Source: Halorubrum sp. SD626R
GTDB lineage: Archaea; Halobacteriota; Halobacteria; Halobacteriales; Haloferacaceae
Direction: 5' to 3'
Assembly (NCBI RefSeq): GCF_001261915.1
Contig: NZ_CVRT01000109.1
Location: forward strand, 1 to 61,288
Length of the DNA stretch: 61,288 bases
The position numbers were made by a program, and so were the translations under genes. How positions within the stretch are numbered: the stretch's first letter is position 1; each line of letters begins with the position of its first letter. The notes beneath the pieces are model-generated. The model made no database searches. It saw only the letters and a program-made list of their open reading frames with translations, and was not told the DNA's origin. Shown here in pieces: positions 1-8,457 of this stretch.

Positions 1-35
1 GGGGAAGGGGCGATCGCGGGGGTGGAAGCTCCGGC

Positions 36-443
36 CTACGGCGACGCCGTCTCCGGCGAGGAGACGTACGCGGCGAAGTCGGAGGTGGTGATGATGCCGA
101 TCGGCGTGTCGCCGTCGACCACGGGCACGTGGTGGAAGCCGTGTTCGATCATGAGCGCGGCGACCGCGGAGACGGAGTCCTGCGCGCCGGCCGTGATCGG
201 GTCGCGCGTCATGTACCGCTCGACGGTCGTCTCCGCCTTGGGCTGGCTCTTCGCGACGATGTCGACGAAGTCGGTCGTGGTGAGGATCCCGACCAGGGCG
301 CCGTCGTCGTCGACGACCAGCGCCGAGCTGACGTCGTTGTCGAGCAGCACGGCGGCCGCGTCCTCGACCAGCGTGTCGGGCGTTACCGTGTGGAGCTCGC
401 TCGTCATCAGGCGCGCGACGAACACGTCGTCGATGTCGTCCAT
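36..443 (-). CDS. Two-CBS-domain protein
   Basis: A 135-residue protein made almost entirely of a tandem pair of CBS domains: the first spans about residues 8-65 (MTSELHTVTPDTLVEDAA, then DDDGALVGILTTTDF) and the second about 72-128 (MTRDPITAGAQDSVSAVAAL, then VVDGDTPIGIITTSDF). CBS pairs form a Bateman module that binds adenine nucleotides or SAM and gates a partner; this one has no fused effector, so its target is unknown. I chose the internal ATG at 443 because the protein begins MDDIDDVFVARLM there. The upstream part of the open frame is Pro/Arg-rich and lacks the acidic character of a halophile protein. Confidence 0.88.
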   Translation of the reverse strand: MDDIDDVFVARLMTSELHTVTPDTLVEDAAAVLLDNDVSSALVVDDDGALVGILTTTDFVDIVAKSQPKAETTVERYMTRDPITAGAQDSVSAVAALMIEHGFHHVPVVDGDTPIGIITTSDFAAYVSSPETASP

Positions 444-519
444 GGCTGAGAATCCGTCGCTCGGGGTATAAGGATTCCCACGCGGCGCGGCGGCGCCCCG
501 CGTCAACGCGGGGGGAGCC

Positions 520-1476
520 TCACAGGAACCGCGAGAGCCCCGACTGCCGGCGCGGCCCGTCGCCGTCGGGGTCGGCGGTCCACGCGGTCCGCTCGTCGCG
601 GAGCCCGTCGCGGTCGACCGCCGGCGGGTCGGCGGGATCGTGCGCGTCACAGCCCGCGCCGCAGTCGCGACCCGGGTCCACCACCCGATCGAACCGCTCG
701 CAGTACGGTCGGCCGTCGGCGGTCCCCGTCGCGTGCGCGCACCCCGGAGGCGACGGCCGCCACCCCTTCCCGTACGCGCGCTCCGCGATCCGGCGCCGCT
801 TGCGGGCCACCGCGTCCGGACCGACGAGGGACACGTCGGTGCGGAGCGACCGCTCCTCGCGGATCTCGACCCCGGGGGCGTCGGGGTCGAGCGGGGAGGG
901 CTCGCGGATCACCTCGCGCTCGCCCGTCTCGGGATCGAACCGCCAGACTCCGACCGGGTCCGGGATCCGGTTGAGGTGCGCGCGGGTGACGTACGAGGCG
1001 GTGGCGAGAATCGCCTCGTCGAACAGCCCGAGCGCGGCGTCGTACCGCAGCTGGGCCGCCAGGTCGCCCGGCGTCCCGAGGTCGGGCTTGTTCTCGATCG
1101 CGGTCAGCGAGCCGACCCAGTCGTCCGGGTAGCGGGCGGTCGCGCGCACGACCGGGCGCCCGTCGCGGCGCTCGCGTTCGAGGTAGCCGGCCTCGACCGC
1201 GCGCTCGACGACCGCGGCCGCCCGGTCCGGCGGGAGGTCGAACGCGTCCGCGACGGGGACCGCCTCGCCGGGACCGACCGCCGCCTCGATCGCGGGGTCC
1301 GGGATCCGGTCGGGCGCGATCGCCGCCCGCCGGTCGAACCCCGGTCCGGGTTCCAGCACGCAGACGTCGACGATCCGGCCGCCGGGGTTCGTGACCCCCG
1401 CGCCGAGCTGGCGGGCGACGACCCGGTCCGGCGATTCGAGCGCGGCGCACAGCGCCAGCTCGAACCGGAACTCCAT
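520..1476 (-). CDS. DUF5787-type conserved haloarchaeal protein
   Basis: A 318-residue acidic soluble protein without signal peptide or membrane segment. The N-terminal part (MEFRFELALCAALESPD...) and middle (ENKPDLGTPGDL) resemble the haloarchaeal family annotated DUF5787; the function is unknown to me. The C-terminal third has a Cys/His-rich patch (GCAHATG, YCERF, CGAGCDAHDP) that could bind zinc or an iron-sulfur cluster. ENKPD and the preceding alternation of charged and hydrophobic residues are reminiscent of nuclease-like E-x-K motifs, but I would not assign an activity. The ATG at 1476 is chosen; further upstream the frame is Pro/Arg-rich. Confidence 0.75.
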   Translation of the reverse strand: MEFRFELALCAALESPDRVVARQLGAGVTNPGGRIVDVCVLEPGPGFDRRAAIAPDRIPDPAIEAAVGPGEAVPVADAFDLPPDRAAAVVERAVEAGYLERERRDGRPVVRATARYPDDWVGSLTAIENKPDLGTPGDLAAQLRYDAALGLFDEAILATASYVTRAHLNRIPDPVGVWRFDPETGEREVIREPSPLDPDAPGVEIREERSLRTDVSLVGPDAVARKRRRIAERAYGKGWRPSPPGCAHATGTADGRPYCERFDRVVDPGRDCGAGCDAHDPADPPAVDRDGLRDERTAWTADPDGDGPRRQSGLSRFL

Positions 1477-1607
1477 GGAGGTAGGAGGGGCGCCGTCGGC
1501 TAAAGCGCGTCGGCGCGGACGGGGGCCGACCGCGGCGGCGCAGTCCGCTTTCCCATCGCTCCCGCCGCGGTCGAAACCGGTATTCCCGGCCGGCGCCAAC
1601 GTCGACC

Positions 1608-1991
1608 ATGCGCCGGGTCACCCGGAACCTCCTCGTCGCCATCGCCTTGGTCGCCGTCGCCCTGCTCGCGCTGGGCGCCCTCCCGAGCTACCTCGGGGGC
1701 GGCGACCCCTACTACCTGACCGCCGAGCAGGTCGAGACGGACGCGTCGGCGATAGACGTGAACAACGTCTCCGAGCGCCGGTACCCGTTCCTGACGAGCG
1801 CGCTCGCGAGCGACGACGGCCGGTCTGACCCGTACCTGGCCGACTCGTACGGGATCAAGGAGTGGTTCACCCACACGCCCTTCGACGAGGTGGACGCGCT
1901 GACGCGACAGCTTCCCGAGGCGGCGGCCGACGGCGGGGTCCGCGTGCGGTACGAGGGCGCCGTCTACCGCGTGGAGGTGGTGCGGCCGTGA
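1608..1991 (+). CDS. Small membrane-anchored hypothetical protein
   Basis: A 127-residue protein with one N-terminal hydrophobic segment (about residues 7-28, LLVAIALVAVALLALGALPS), then a polar acidic domain presumably facing outside. I do not recognise a characterised family. Its stop overlaps the GTG start of the NUDIX gene by four bases (GTGA at 1988-1991), so the two are probably translationally coupled and co-transcribed. Confidence 0.75.
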   Translation: MRRVTRNLLVAIALVAVALLALGALPSYLGGGDPYYLTAEQVETDASAIDVNNVSERRYPFLTSALASDDGRSDPYLADSYGIKEWFTHTPFDEVDALTRQLPEAAADGGVRVRYEGAVYRVEVVRP

Positions 1992-2638
1992 GCGACGACG
2001 ACGGGCGGTCAGGCGGCGAGGGCGACGCGGCCCGTCGCGACGACGCGCCGGCCGCCGACCTCCGCGACCTCCCGGCCTTTTCCGACGGCCGCAACCACTC
2101 GCTGCCGGGCGAGCCGGAGTGGCCGGTCAGGGAGGTCGCCGTCGAGTACGACCCCGGCTGGTTCGTCGGGGGGTACGACCGCGTCGAGCAGCCGGACGGG
2201 TCGGAGAAGCGGTACTACTGGGCGGAGCTGTCGCCCGCGACGGTCGTGATCGCGGTCGCGGACGACCGGGTGCTGTTCGTCGAGCAGTACCGGCCGACGG
2301 TCCGGAACACCCAACTGGAGCTGCCGGCGGGGATCGTCGAGCGCGGCGAGTCGTACACCGCGGCGGGGGCGCGCGAGCTCGCCGAGGAGACCGGCTTCGC
2401 GCCCTCGTCGACGTCGCTGCTCCAGGAGGTGTGGTGTTCGACGGGCGTGCTCCGGCACAAGCGCGGCTACGTGTTCGCCGAGGGGCTCGACCCGGTCGAG
2501 GTCGACCACGACAGCAACGAGTTCCTCGCCCCGCGGACGGTTCCGGTCGACGAGGCCCTAGCGGTCGCCCGCGATCCGCCGACGAACGACGCGACGCTGG
2601 AGGGGCTGCTGCTCGCCGAACACGAGGGGCTGCTGTAG
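1988..2638 (+). CDS. NUDIX hydrolase, ADP-ribose pyrophosphatase-like
   Basis: A 216-residue protein containing a complete Nudix box: a Gly in GIVERGE, then SYTAAGA, REL, A, EE, T, G, F, matching G-x5-E-x7-RE-U-x-EE-x-G-U. The segment before it (VEQYRPTVRNTQLELPAG) is typical of ADP-ribose/ADP-sugar pyrophosphatases of the NudF group, which cleave nucleoside diphosphate-sugars using Mg2+. The exact substrate is inferred from the family. The start is taken as GTG at 1988, giving VSDDDGRSGG and a four-base overlap with the upstream gene. An open frame extends further 5' but there it merely shadows that gene. Confidence 0.85.
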   Translation: MSDDDGRSGGEGDAARRDDAPAADLRDLPAFSDGRNHSLPGEPEWPVREVAVEYDPGWFVGGYDRVEQPDGSEKRYYWAELSPATVVIAVADDRVLFVEQYRPTVRNTQLELPAGIVERGESYTAAGARELAEETGFAPSSTSLLQEVWCSTGVLRHKRGYVFAEGLDPVEVDHDSNEFLAPRTVPVDEALAVARDPPTNDATLEGLLLAEHEGLL

Positions 2639-2705
2639 GCGGGCGGCCCGGACGGGCCGTCGGCGCGAAACCCGACGAACGTCCAGTTCGCCCGGACGAA
2701 GCGGG

Positions 2706-2715
2706 GGTATTAGTC
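2706..2715 (+). promoter_or_regulatory. TATA-like box of nadE
   Basis: The stretch ggtattagtc is an AT-rich interruption of very GC-rich DNA about 27 nt upstream of the nadE ATG. That spacing puts the predicted transcription start at or next to the start codon. Confidence 0.5.
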
Positions 2716-2737
2716 GTCTCGGCCCCTGTAATCCGCT

Positions 2738-3571
2738 ATGAGCCAGACCTCGGAGCAGTCGGTGTTGCTGTCGGACGACCCCCCGCTCGACCTCCGGTTC
2801 TCGGAGTCGGAGCTGGAGGCGACCCGCGAGCGAATCGTCTCGTTCATCGGGGACGTCGTGGACGACGCGGGCGCCGAGGGCGCCGTCCTCGGCCTCTCGG
2901 GCGGGATCGACTCGACGCTGACCGCCCACCTCGCCGTGGAGGCGCTCGGCGAGGACGGCCTGCACGGGCTCACCATGCCCTCGGCGGTCAACGACGCGGA
3001 CGTGATGAGCGACGCCGAGCGCGTCGCCCACGAGCTCGGGATCGAGTACGACGTGATCGAGATCCAGCCGATCGCGGAGTCGTTCTTCGACGCCGTCCCC
3101 GAGGCCGCTGAGGATCGGACCGCGGCCGGGAACGTCTACGTCCGGACCCGTGCGGTCCTGAACTACTTCGTCGCCAACGCCGAGGACCGCGTCGTGCTGG
3201 GGACCGGGAACCGCGCGGAGGCGATGACCGGCTACTACACGAAGTACGGCGACCAGGCGGTCGACTGCAACCCGATCGGGAACCTCTACAAACAGCAGGT
3301 GCGGCAGCTGGCCGCGCACGTCGGCGTCCCGCGGGACCTCGTCATGCAGGAGCCGACCGCGGGGATGTGGGAGGGCCAGACCGACGCCGAGGAGATGGGC
3401 CTCGACTACGACGTCGTCGACGCGATCCTCGCGGTTCACGTCGACGGGGGCCTCTCCCGGGCGGCGACGGTCCGCGAGCTCGACGTGCCCGCGGAGGCGG
3501 TCGACCGCGTCGTCGAGCTCCACGAACGGAGCGCTCACAAGCGGTCGATGCCGCCGGCCCCGGAGTCGTAG
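2738..3571 (+). CDS. nadE: NAD(+) synthase (ammonia-dependent type)
   Basis: A 277-residue protein of the normal size for single-domain NadE, which amidates deamido-NAD+ to NAD+ using ATP. The ATP-pyrophosphatase P-loop SGGIDST lies at residues 54-60. GTGNRAEAMTGYYTKYGD and the following CNPIGNLYK are the classic substrate-binding region of NadE. No glutaminase domain is fused, so ammonia is the probable nitrogen donor. A TATA-like ggtattagtc lies about 27 nt before the ATG, consistent with leaderless transcription. Confidence 0.95.
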   Translation: MSQTSEQSVLLSDDPPLDLRFSESELEATRERIVSFIGDVVDDAGAEGAVLGLSGGIDSTLTAHLAVEALGEDGLHGLTMPSAVNDADVMSDAERVAHELGIEYDVIEIQPIAESFFDAVPEAAEDRTAAGNVYVRTRAVLNYFVANAEDRVVLGTGNRAEAMTGYYTKYGDQAVDCNPIGNLYKQQVRQLAAHVGVPRDLVMQEPTAGMWEGQTDAEEMGLDYDVVDAILAVHVDGGLSRAATVRELDVPAEAVDRVVELHERSAHKRSMPPAPES

Positions 3572-3613
3572 GGGCGTCAGCGGGAACAGAGGGAGTCCGA
3601 GAACGGAGAGGGG

Positions 3614-3763
3614 TCAGGCGTCGTGCGCCCGCTGTTTCGTGACCTCCGCGATACCGGCGTTGGCCGAGCAGTTCGGGCACGCGTGGATCCGGCCGCGCGC
3701 GTCCGAGAACACGCGGGCGAACCGGTCCGAGACGTGCGCGTCGCAGTGTTCACACGTGGGCAT
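3614..3763 (-). CDS. Small zinc-ribbon protein (49 aa)
   Basis: A 49-residue protein beginning MPTCEHCDAHVSDRFARVFS with a second cysteine pair in HACPNCSANAGI. The two CxxC knuckles about 22 residues apart form a minimal zinc ribbon. The family is common in haloarchaea as an uncharacterised small CPxCG-like protein; a role in nucleic-acid or protein contacts is only inferred. Reading away from the start, a TATA-like TTATC lies about 25 nt upstream on the minus strand (near 3786-3790), supporting this start and leaderless transcription. Confidence 0.8.
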   Translation of the reverse strand: MPTCEHCDAHVSDRFARVFSDARGRIHACPNCSANAGIAEVTKQRAHDA

Positions 3764-3920
3764 CGTGGGGGATCTCTCGGTGTGAGATAACATCGTGTAT
3801 CATGGTGTTCTATGCGTGTGAGAGTTGGTCACGAACGCCTAAGTGGGCTTTCCGAACTCCGTCCGAAATTCCGCCCAAAACTGCGTCGACGACCGGAGCC
3901 GGCGATCGTCGATCCGGGCC

Positions 3921-5018
3921 TCAGAACGCCCGCAGCGCTTCGAGCACGCCCAGCGCGGAGCCGTCGCCGATGGCCTCGCGGGCCGCCGTCAGCCCCGCCT
4001 CGATCGAGTCGGCGTCCTCGCGGGCGTAGATCCGCAGCGCGGCGTTGACCGCGACCGCGTCGGCGAAGGCGCCGTCGCGCTCGCCGGCCAGGACCGCCTC
4101 GGTGATGGCGGCCGACTCCGCGGCCACGTCGTCGACCGCGAGGTCGTCCTCTTCGAGGTCCATCCCGTAGTCGGCGGTCTCGATCTCGAAGTCGTCGAAG
4201 GAGGCGCCGTCGCTGCCGGCCTCGCCGTCGCTCCCGCCGGCCGCGTCCCACTCGGCGACCTTGGTGTAGCCGGGGCGCACGTCGTCGTACCCCTCCATCC
4301 CCTGGAACATCAGCACGCGGTCGAGGTCGTGGAACTCGCTCTCGACGAAGGTGTCGACCACCTTCTTCGCGAACGCGAGGTGGTAGAAGGAGCCGAGGTG
4401 GACCGACGCGCCCGCCGGGTTCGCCAGCGTCTCGATCGTGTTGACGAACGACCGGACGCCCATCATGTCGCGGCGGTCGAACAGGTCGTCGATCGCGGGG
4501 TTGAACGCTGGCTGGTAGTAGAAGCCGAAGCCGGTCTCGTCGACCATGTCGGCGGAGTCCGAGGGCGTCAGCTCGGTGCGGACGCCCAGCTCGTCGAGGA
4601 CGTGCTTGTAGGCGTCCTGCTTTTGCGTGGGGACGCGGTCGCCGGAGTGGACGACGACCGGCGTGCCCGCGGCGGCCGCCACCGCGCCGGCCGCGACGCC
4701 GAGGATCGCGGAGCGCCCCTTCCCGTCGTAGTTGGCGCCGCAGTCGACGGGGTCGGCGTCGGGTTCGGCGTACTCGACGCGCTCGCACATCACGTCGACG
4801 TACGCCCCGAGCTCCTCTGCCGTGTTCCGCTTCCAGCGGTTCGCGAGCCAGAACGCCCCGAGCGTCGTCGGGTCGGGCTCGCCCGCGAGGATGCGCTCGA
4901 ACGCCTCGGTCGCCTGCGCGCGCGTCAGGTCGTCGGCCGACTTGTGGCCGGAGCCGCAGACCTCGGTCATCAGCCGCTTGAGGGGCCACTCGCCGAACTC
5001 CTGGGTCGCCTGAGCCAT
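3921..5018 (-). CDS. Anthranilate phosphoribosyltransferase-like (TrpD/TrpD2-related) protein
   Basis: A 365-residue protein with the overall layout of nucleoside phosphorylase/TrpD family members: an N-terminal helical domain (TRAQATEAFERILAGEPDP, AFWLANRWKRNTAEEL) and an alpha/beta domain (CGANYDGKGRSAILG, TPVVVHSGDRVPTQ, GFYYQPAFNPAI). The TrpD glycine signature (GTGGD) is replaced by GANYDGK, so genuine anthranilate phosphoribosyltransferase activity is doubtful. It may be a TrpD2/YbiB-like paralogue or act on another base. An Asp/Glu/Ser-rich insert sits near residues 245-285. The ATG at 5018 is used. No tryptophan gene is adjacent. Confidence 0.75.
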   Translation of the reverse strand: MAQATQEFGEWPLKRLMTEVCGSGHKSADDLTRAQATEAFERILAGEPDPTTLGAFWLANRWKRNTAEELGAYVDVMCERVEYAEPDADPVDCGANYDGKGRSAILGVAAGAVAAAAGTPVVVHSGDRVPTQKQDAYKHVLDELGVRTELTPSDSADMVDETGFGFYYQPAFNPAIDDLFDRRDMMGVRSFVNTIETLANPAGASVHLGSFYHLAFAKKVVDTFVESEFHDLDRVLMFQGMEGYDDVRPGYTKVAEWDAAGGSDGEAGSDGASFDDFEIETADYGMDLEEDDLAVDDVAAESAAITEAVLAGERDGAFADAVAVNAALRIYAREDADSIEAGLTAAREAIGDGSALGVLEALRAF

Positions 5019-5162
5019 ACGCCCCGTTCGGGTCCTCGAACGAAAAGTCCCTCGCTCGGCTCCCGAGCGGTGAGAACGATCCCGGCGAGTCCGATCGTCG
5101 GTTCGGGACGCGCGCGAACCGAGGACCCCGGCGAGCGGACGTCTCGTCCCGGTTCCGTGCCA

Positions 5163-5309
5163 TTCGTTCTCATACAAAAACGGATCGATCACGTGATTAT
5201 GCTCCATCTAAGACTATTTTTGTCCAGTATTTTTCCTCAGAAGATTTGTGACAGAGTGCAAAAAGCGTTAGAACTATATGTGCGTCCATCTGTTGGAGAA
5301 GCGTACCCG
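5163..5309 (+). promoter_or_regulatory. AT-rich upstream region with palindrome and TATA-like box
   Basis: About 145 bp that is much richer in A/T than its surroundings. It contains a perfect ten-base palindrome ATCACGTGAT at 5188-5197, runs such as tatttttgtcc and tatttttcctc, and a TATA-like actatatgt near 5271-5279. It most likely holds the control region of the small gene beginning at 5310. Which protein binds the palindrome is unknown. Confidence 0.45.
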
Positions 5310-5468
5310 ATGACGTCCAAATCCGTCGCCACCGCACTCACGCTGTATCGCGCCCGCACACTGACGCTCGAACAGGCCGCCACCGTCGGCGGCTGCTCGA
5401 CGGCGCAGCTGGAGGAGAGCGCTCGGGCGTTCGCGCCGGCGGCGGGGCACGCCCCCGCTGACGACTGA
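5310..5468 (+). CDS. Small conserved haloarchaeal protein (52 aa, helix-turn-helix-like)
   Basis: A 52-residue protein, MTSKSVATALTLYRARTLTL followed by EQAATVGGCSTAQLEESARA. The EQAA..GGCS..QLEE stretch looks like a short helix-turn-helix of the sort found in small haloarchaeal regulators (DUF7317-like, from memory). It is preceded by an unusually long AT-rich upstream region, suggesting it is regulated. The function is unknown. Confidence 0.65.
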   Translation: MTSKSVATALTLYRARTLTLEQAATVGGCSTAQLEESARAFAPAAGHAPADD

Positions 5469-5531
5469 CCCCTCCCGGAACGACCGACCCCCTCCGAAAC
5501 CCGTAGGTACGCGCGACCCCTTGTCCGGGTA

Positions 5532-6593
5532 ATGAGTCTGGACGCCGACTGGCGGGCCGACATCGACGCGGTCGACGCGGCCCTCATCGACGAGTACCAG
5601 AGCGGTTTCCCCGTCGAGCCCCGACCCTTCGAGCGGGTCGCCCGCGAGATCGCGGCCGAGACGGGCGCCGGTGTCGACGCCGACGAGGTCCTCGACCGCG
5701 TCCGCGGCCTGCGCGAGCGCGGCGTGTTCCGCCGGTTCGGGGCGGTGCTCAACCCCCCGGTCATCGGCTCCTCGACGCTCGCGGCGGTGCGCGCGCGCGA
5801 GGACCGGTTCGACGAGGTCGCCGAAGTCATCAACGGCTACCGGCAGGTGAACCACAACTACCGGCGCGACCACGAGTGGAACCAGTGGTTCGTCGTCACC
5901 GCGGGCTCCCGCGAGACGCGCGACGCGATCCTCTCGGAGATCGAGGAGCGCACCGGTTGCGAGGTGCTCGCGCTCCCGATGCTCACGGACTACTACATCG
6001 ACCTGGAGTTCCCCGTGGTGAACGGGGACAGATTCGCTCGGGAATCTCTGGAAGAAACGACGGTCTCCGCCACCCGCATCTCCGAGGACGCTCGCGGCGA
6101 CCTGAGCGCCCTCGAAGCCGACCTCCTCCTGGCGATCCAGGACGGGTTCCCGCTGTCGGCGACGCCCTACGCCGACGTGGCGAGCGAGATCGGCGCCCCC
6201 CTCGACGACGTGCTCGCGGCGGTCGAACGCCTCCTCGCGGACGGCTGTATCAAGCGGATCGGCTGCGTCGTCAACCACGTCGTCACGGGGTTCACGAACA
6301 ACTGCATGGTGGTCTGGGACGTGCCCGACGACGAACTCGACGAGCGCGGCGAGGCGGTCGGAAGCCTCCCGTACGTCACCCTCTGTTACCACCGGCCGCG
6401 CCGGACCGACCAGGGCTGGGAGTACAACCTGTTCACGATGATCCACGGGCGGGAGGCCGGGGCGGTCGACGCGAAGATCGACGAGCTGGCGGCCGAGCAC
6501 CTCCCCTTCGACCACGAGCGGCTCTACTCGACGGCGACGCTGAAACAGACCGGGGCGCGCTACGAGGACCTCGTCGCCGACGGCGACGACTGA
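5532..6593 (+). CDS. Two-domain siroheme decarboxylase-like (AhbA/AhbB, Lrp/AsnC fold) protein
   Basis: A 353-residue protein formed of two consecutive Lrp/AsnC-like units, each a winged helix plus a sensor domain. Unit one (residues ~10-165) has VFRRFGAVLNPPVIGSS and VNHNYRRDHEWNQWFV. Unit two (~195-350) has CIKRIGCVVNHVVTGFTNN, VTLCYHRPRR and YNLFTMIHGR. These His/Tyr-containing motifs are typical of AhbA and AhbB/NirDL siroheme decarboxylases, which convert siroheme to 12,18-didecarboxysiroheme in archaeal heme or heme d1 synthesis. Both halves in one chain suggest a fused heterodimer. Databases often call such proteins Lrp regulators. No other heme gene is adjacent. Confidence 0.8.
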   Translation: MSLDADWRADIDAVDAALIDEYQSGFPVEPRPFERVAREIAAETGAGVDADEVLDRVRGLRERGVFRRFGAVLNPPVIGSSTLAAVRAREDRFDEVAEVINGYRQVNHNYRRDHEWNQWFVVTAGSRETRDAILSEIEERTGCEVLALPMLTDYYIDLEFPVVNGDRFARESLEETTVSATRISEDARGDLSALEADLLLAIQDGFPLSATPYADVASEIGAPLDDVLAAVERLLADGCIKRIGCVVNHVVTGFTNNCMVVWDVPDDELDERGEAVGSLPYVTLCYHRPRRTDQGWEYNLFTMIHGREAGAVDAKIDELAAEHLPFDHERLYSTATLKQTGARYEDLVADGDD

Positions 6594-6672
6594 GGGATCG
6601 GGAGGGGGAGGAGAGCGGTCGAGAAGCGGGTCGGACCGATACGTTCACGGGGGTCGCGGCCCCCGGATCGGT

Positions 6673-7479
6673 ATGTCCGACGCGTTCGATCGGCTCGGGT
6701 ACGGGACGTACGAGCTGCGGCACGGCGAGGAGTGCGTCTCGGGGGTTACACGCGCGATCGAGACCGGGTACCGGCATATCGACACCGCGCAGGGGTACGA
6801 CAACGAGGCGTCGGTGTCGGCGGCGATCGACGCGACCGACGTCGACCGCGACGACCTGTTCGTCGCGACGAAGCTCTCGACGGACAACCTCTCGTACGAC
6901 GACGCGGTCGCGACCGCGCGGGTGAGCCGCGACCGGCTCGGCGTCGACTCGATCGACCTGCTGTACGTCCACTGGCCGATACACACCTACGACCCCGCGG
7001 AGACGCTGCCCGCCCTCGACGCCCTCGTCGACGAGGGCGTCGCCGACCGGATCGGGCTCTCGAACTTCCGGCCCGACCAGCTGGCGGAGGCCGTCGACCG
7101 CCTCGACCACGAGGTGTTCGCCCACCAGGTCGAGTGCCACCCGCTGCTCCGGCAGGCGGAGCTGCGCGAGCTCGCGGTCGAGCACGGTCACTGGCTCGTC
7201 GCGTACTCGCCGATCGCGCGCAACCGCGTCGCCGACGTGGACGTGCTACGAGAGATCGCGGCGAAACACGACGCGACCCCGGCGCAGGTGAGCCTCGCGT
7301 GGCTGCTCTCGAAGGAGCGCGTCGCGCCGATCCCGAAGGCCGCGAGCGCCGGCCACATCGAGGAGAACTGGGCCGCGCGCAACCTCGACCTCAACCCCGA
7401 GGACGTCGAGCGGATCGACGCGATCGACCGGCGCGAGCGCGTCGTCGATATCGAGGGAGCGTCGTGGAACCGGGCGTGA
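6673..7479 (+). CDS. Aldo/keto reductase
   Basis: A 268-residue single-domain aldo/keto reductase with the expected catalytic tetrad context: Asp and Tyr in HIDTAQGYDNEASV, Lys in LFVATKLS and His in LLYVHWPIH. The NADPH-binding C-terminal signature is present (VAPIPKAASAGHIEENWAA). The family reduces aldehydes and ketones with NADPH; the physiological substrate is not indicated by neighbours. The length is at the lower end of the usual 270-330 residues. Confidence 0.9.
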   Translation: MSDAFDRLGYGTYELRHGEECVSGVTRAIETGYRHIDTAQGYDNEASVSAAIDATDVDRDDLFVATKLSTDNLSYDDAVATARVSRDRLGVDSIDLLYVHWPIHTYDPAETLPALDALVDEGVADRIGLSNFRPDQLAEAVDRLDHEVFAHQVECHPLLRQAELRELAVEHGHWLVAYSPIARNRVADVDVLREIAAKHDATPAQVSLAWLLSKERVAPIPKAASAGHIEENWAARNLDLNPEDVERIDAIDRRERVVDIEGASWNRA

Positions 7480-7585
7480 CCGGAGCCTTTCTCGTCGGAG
7501 CAGATATATAGCCGTTCGGAGCCGAACCGACCGGTACGTCCGTCTCATAGTCGATTTTACGCCGGTCGCCGCGGATCCCCCGAAC

Positions 7586-7744
7586 GTGATCGATACCGAC
7601 GATACGTCCCGACGGCCGGCGCTGATCGCCGCCACGCCCAGCGCCGAGCGGGTCGCCGAGTGGATCCGGACGCTCGCGCTGCTGGCCGGCGTGTTGGGCG
7701 TGCTGATCGCGCTGTTGACGCTGGAGCTCGTCGTCCGGCTGTGA
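7586..7744 (+). CDS. Single-pass small membrane protein (52 aa)
   Basis: A GTG-started frame of 52 residues with an acidic/polar N-terminus (VIDTDDTSRRPALIAATPSA) and one C-terminal transmembrane helix (LALLAGVLGVLIALLTLELV). Codon third positions are G/C-biased as in real genes here. I do not recognise a family; it resembles tail-anchored haloarchaeal small proteins. Confidence 0.5.
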   Translation: MIDTDDTSRRPALIAATPSAERVAEWIRTLALLAGVLGVLIALLTLELVVRL

Positions 7745-7886
7745 GGGGGGCCGCGGCCGGTTCCGGCGTCGCCGCTGGTGAGCCCCGCGGCCCCGCCGAC
7801 GCCCGAGCGAAACTGAACGTCGCCCGGTGCCGAACCGGGAGCGTGACACCTCGTCGGACGCGGTTTCACTTCCGCTTTCGGGCGCG

Positions 7887-7894
7887 TTTTTAAA
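7887..7894 (+). promoter_or_regulatory. TATA-like box upstream of the DUF5790-like gene
   Basis: ttttaaac sits 25-32 nt before the ATG at 7919, in otherwise GC-rich DNA. This is the spacing expected for a leaderless haloarchaeal transcript and decides for the downstream ATG over an upstream in-frame ATG at 7910. Confidence 0.5.
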
Positions 7895-7918
7895 CCCCGC
7901 CGGGACGAGGTGTCGGGT

Positions 7919-8326
7919 ATGAGCCAGTCCACGTTCGACGACGACGACCTGTTCGGGGAGGCGGCCGCGGAGACGCGCGCGGAGGTCGAAGAGCACCTCG
8001 CGGCCGCCCGGGCCGAACTCCCCGACCCGGACGACGTGTGGGAGACGGACGCGGACAACGTGCTCGGTGCCCTCAACGGGCTGAAGTCGGCCCTCGACGT
8101 CGGCGACGCGGTCGACTCGGTCCGGTCGGCGAAGAAGGCGTACGTGCTGGGCGAGCGCGCCGACGCCTTCGAGGACGCCGACGACCTGAAGGCGGAGGTC
8201 GAAGAGCTGGAGTCGCTCGTCGGCGACATCGAGAGCGCCGCCGAGGAGGTCGCCTCGCTCACCGGTACGGTCCCCGCGATCCGCGGCGCCCTGCAGGACG
8301 CGGCCGAGGCGGGCGACGACGAGTAG
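7919..8326 (+). CDS. DUF5790-like conserved haloarchaeal protein
   Basis: A 135-residue acidic, fully helical protein: MSQSTFDDDDLFGEAAAETR, then long heptad-like stretches (VEELESLVGDIESAAEEVA) that should form a coiled coil. It matches what I remember of the haloarchaeal DUF5790 family. No enzymatic motif is visible. The start at 7919 rather than 7910 is preferred because of the TATA spacing. Confidence 0.7.
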   Translation: MSQSTFDDDDLFGEAAAETRAEVEEHLAAARAELPDPDDVWETDADNVLGALNGLKSALDVGDAVDSVRSAKKAYVLGERADAFEDADDLKAEVEELESLVGDIESAAEEVASLTGTVPAIRGALQDAAEAGDDE

Positions 8327-8457
8327 TCGGCGTTTCGGTCGAGACCGGCGGTGCGGCGTTCCGACGGGCGGGCGAGACACCGATACGAGCGGCGTGCCGA
8401 ACCGGGAACGGCCGGAGTACCAACGTCTCTTTAGGAGTAGAGCGGCTGTTTCGCCGT

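Noticed and set aside
5532..6593. Calling this gene an ordinary Lrp/AsnC transcription regulator
   Set aside because: The double unit and the YNLFTMIHGR and HNYRRDHEWNQWF motifs fit siroheme decarboxylase better than a single-domain DNA-binding regulator.
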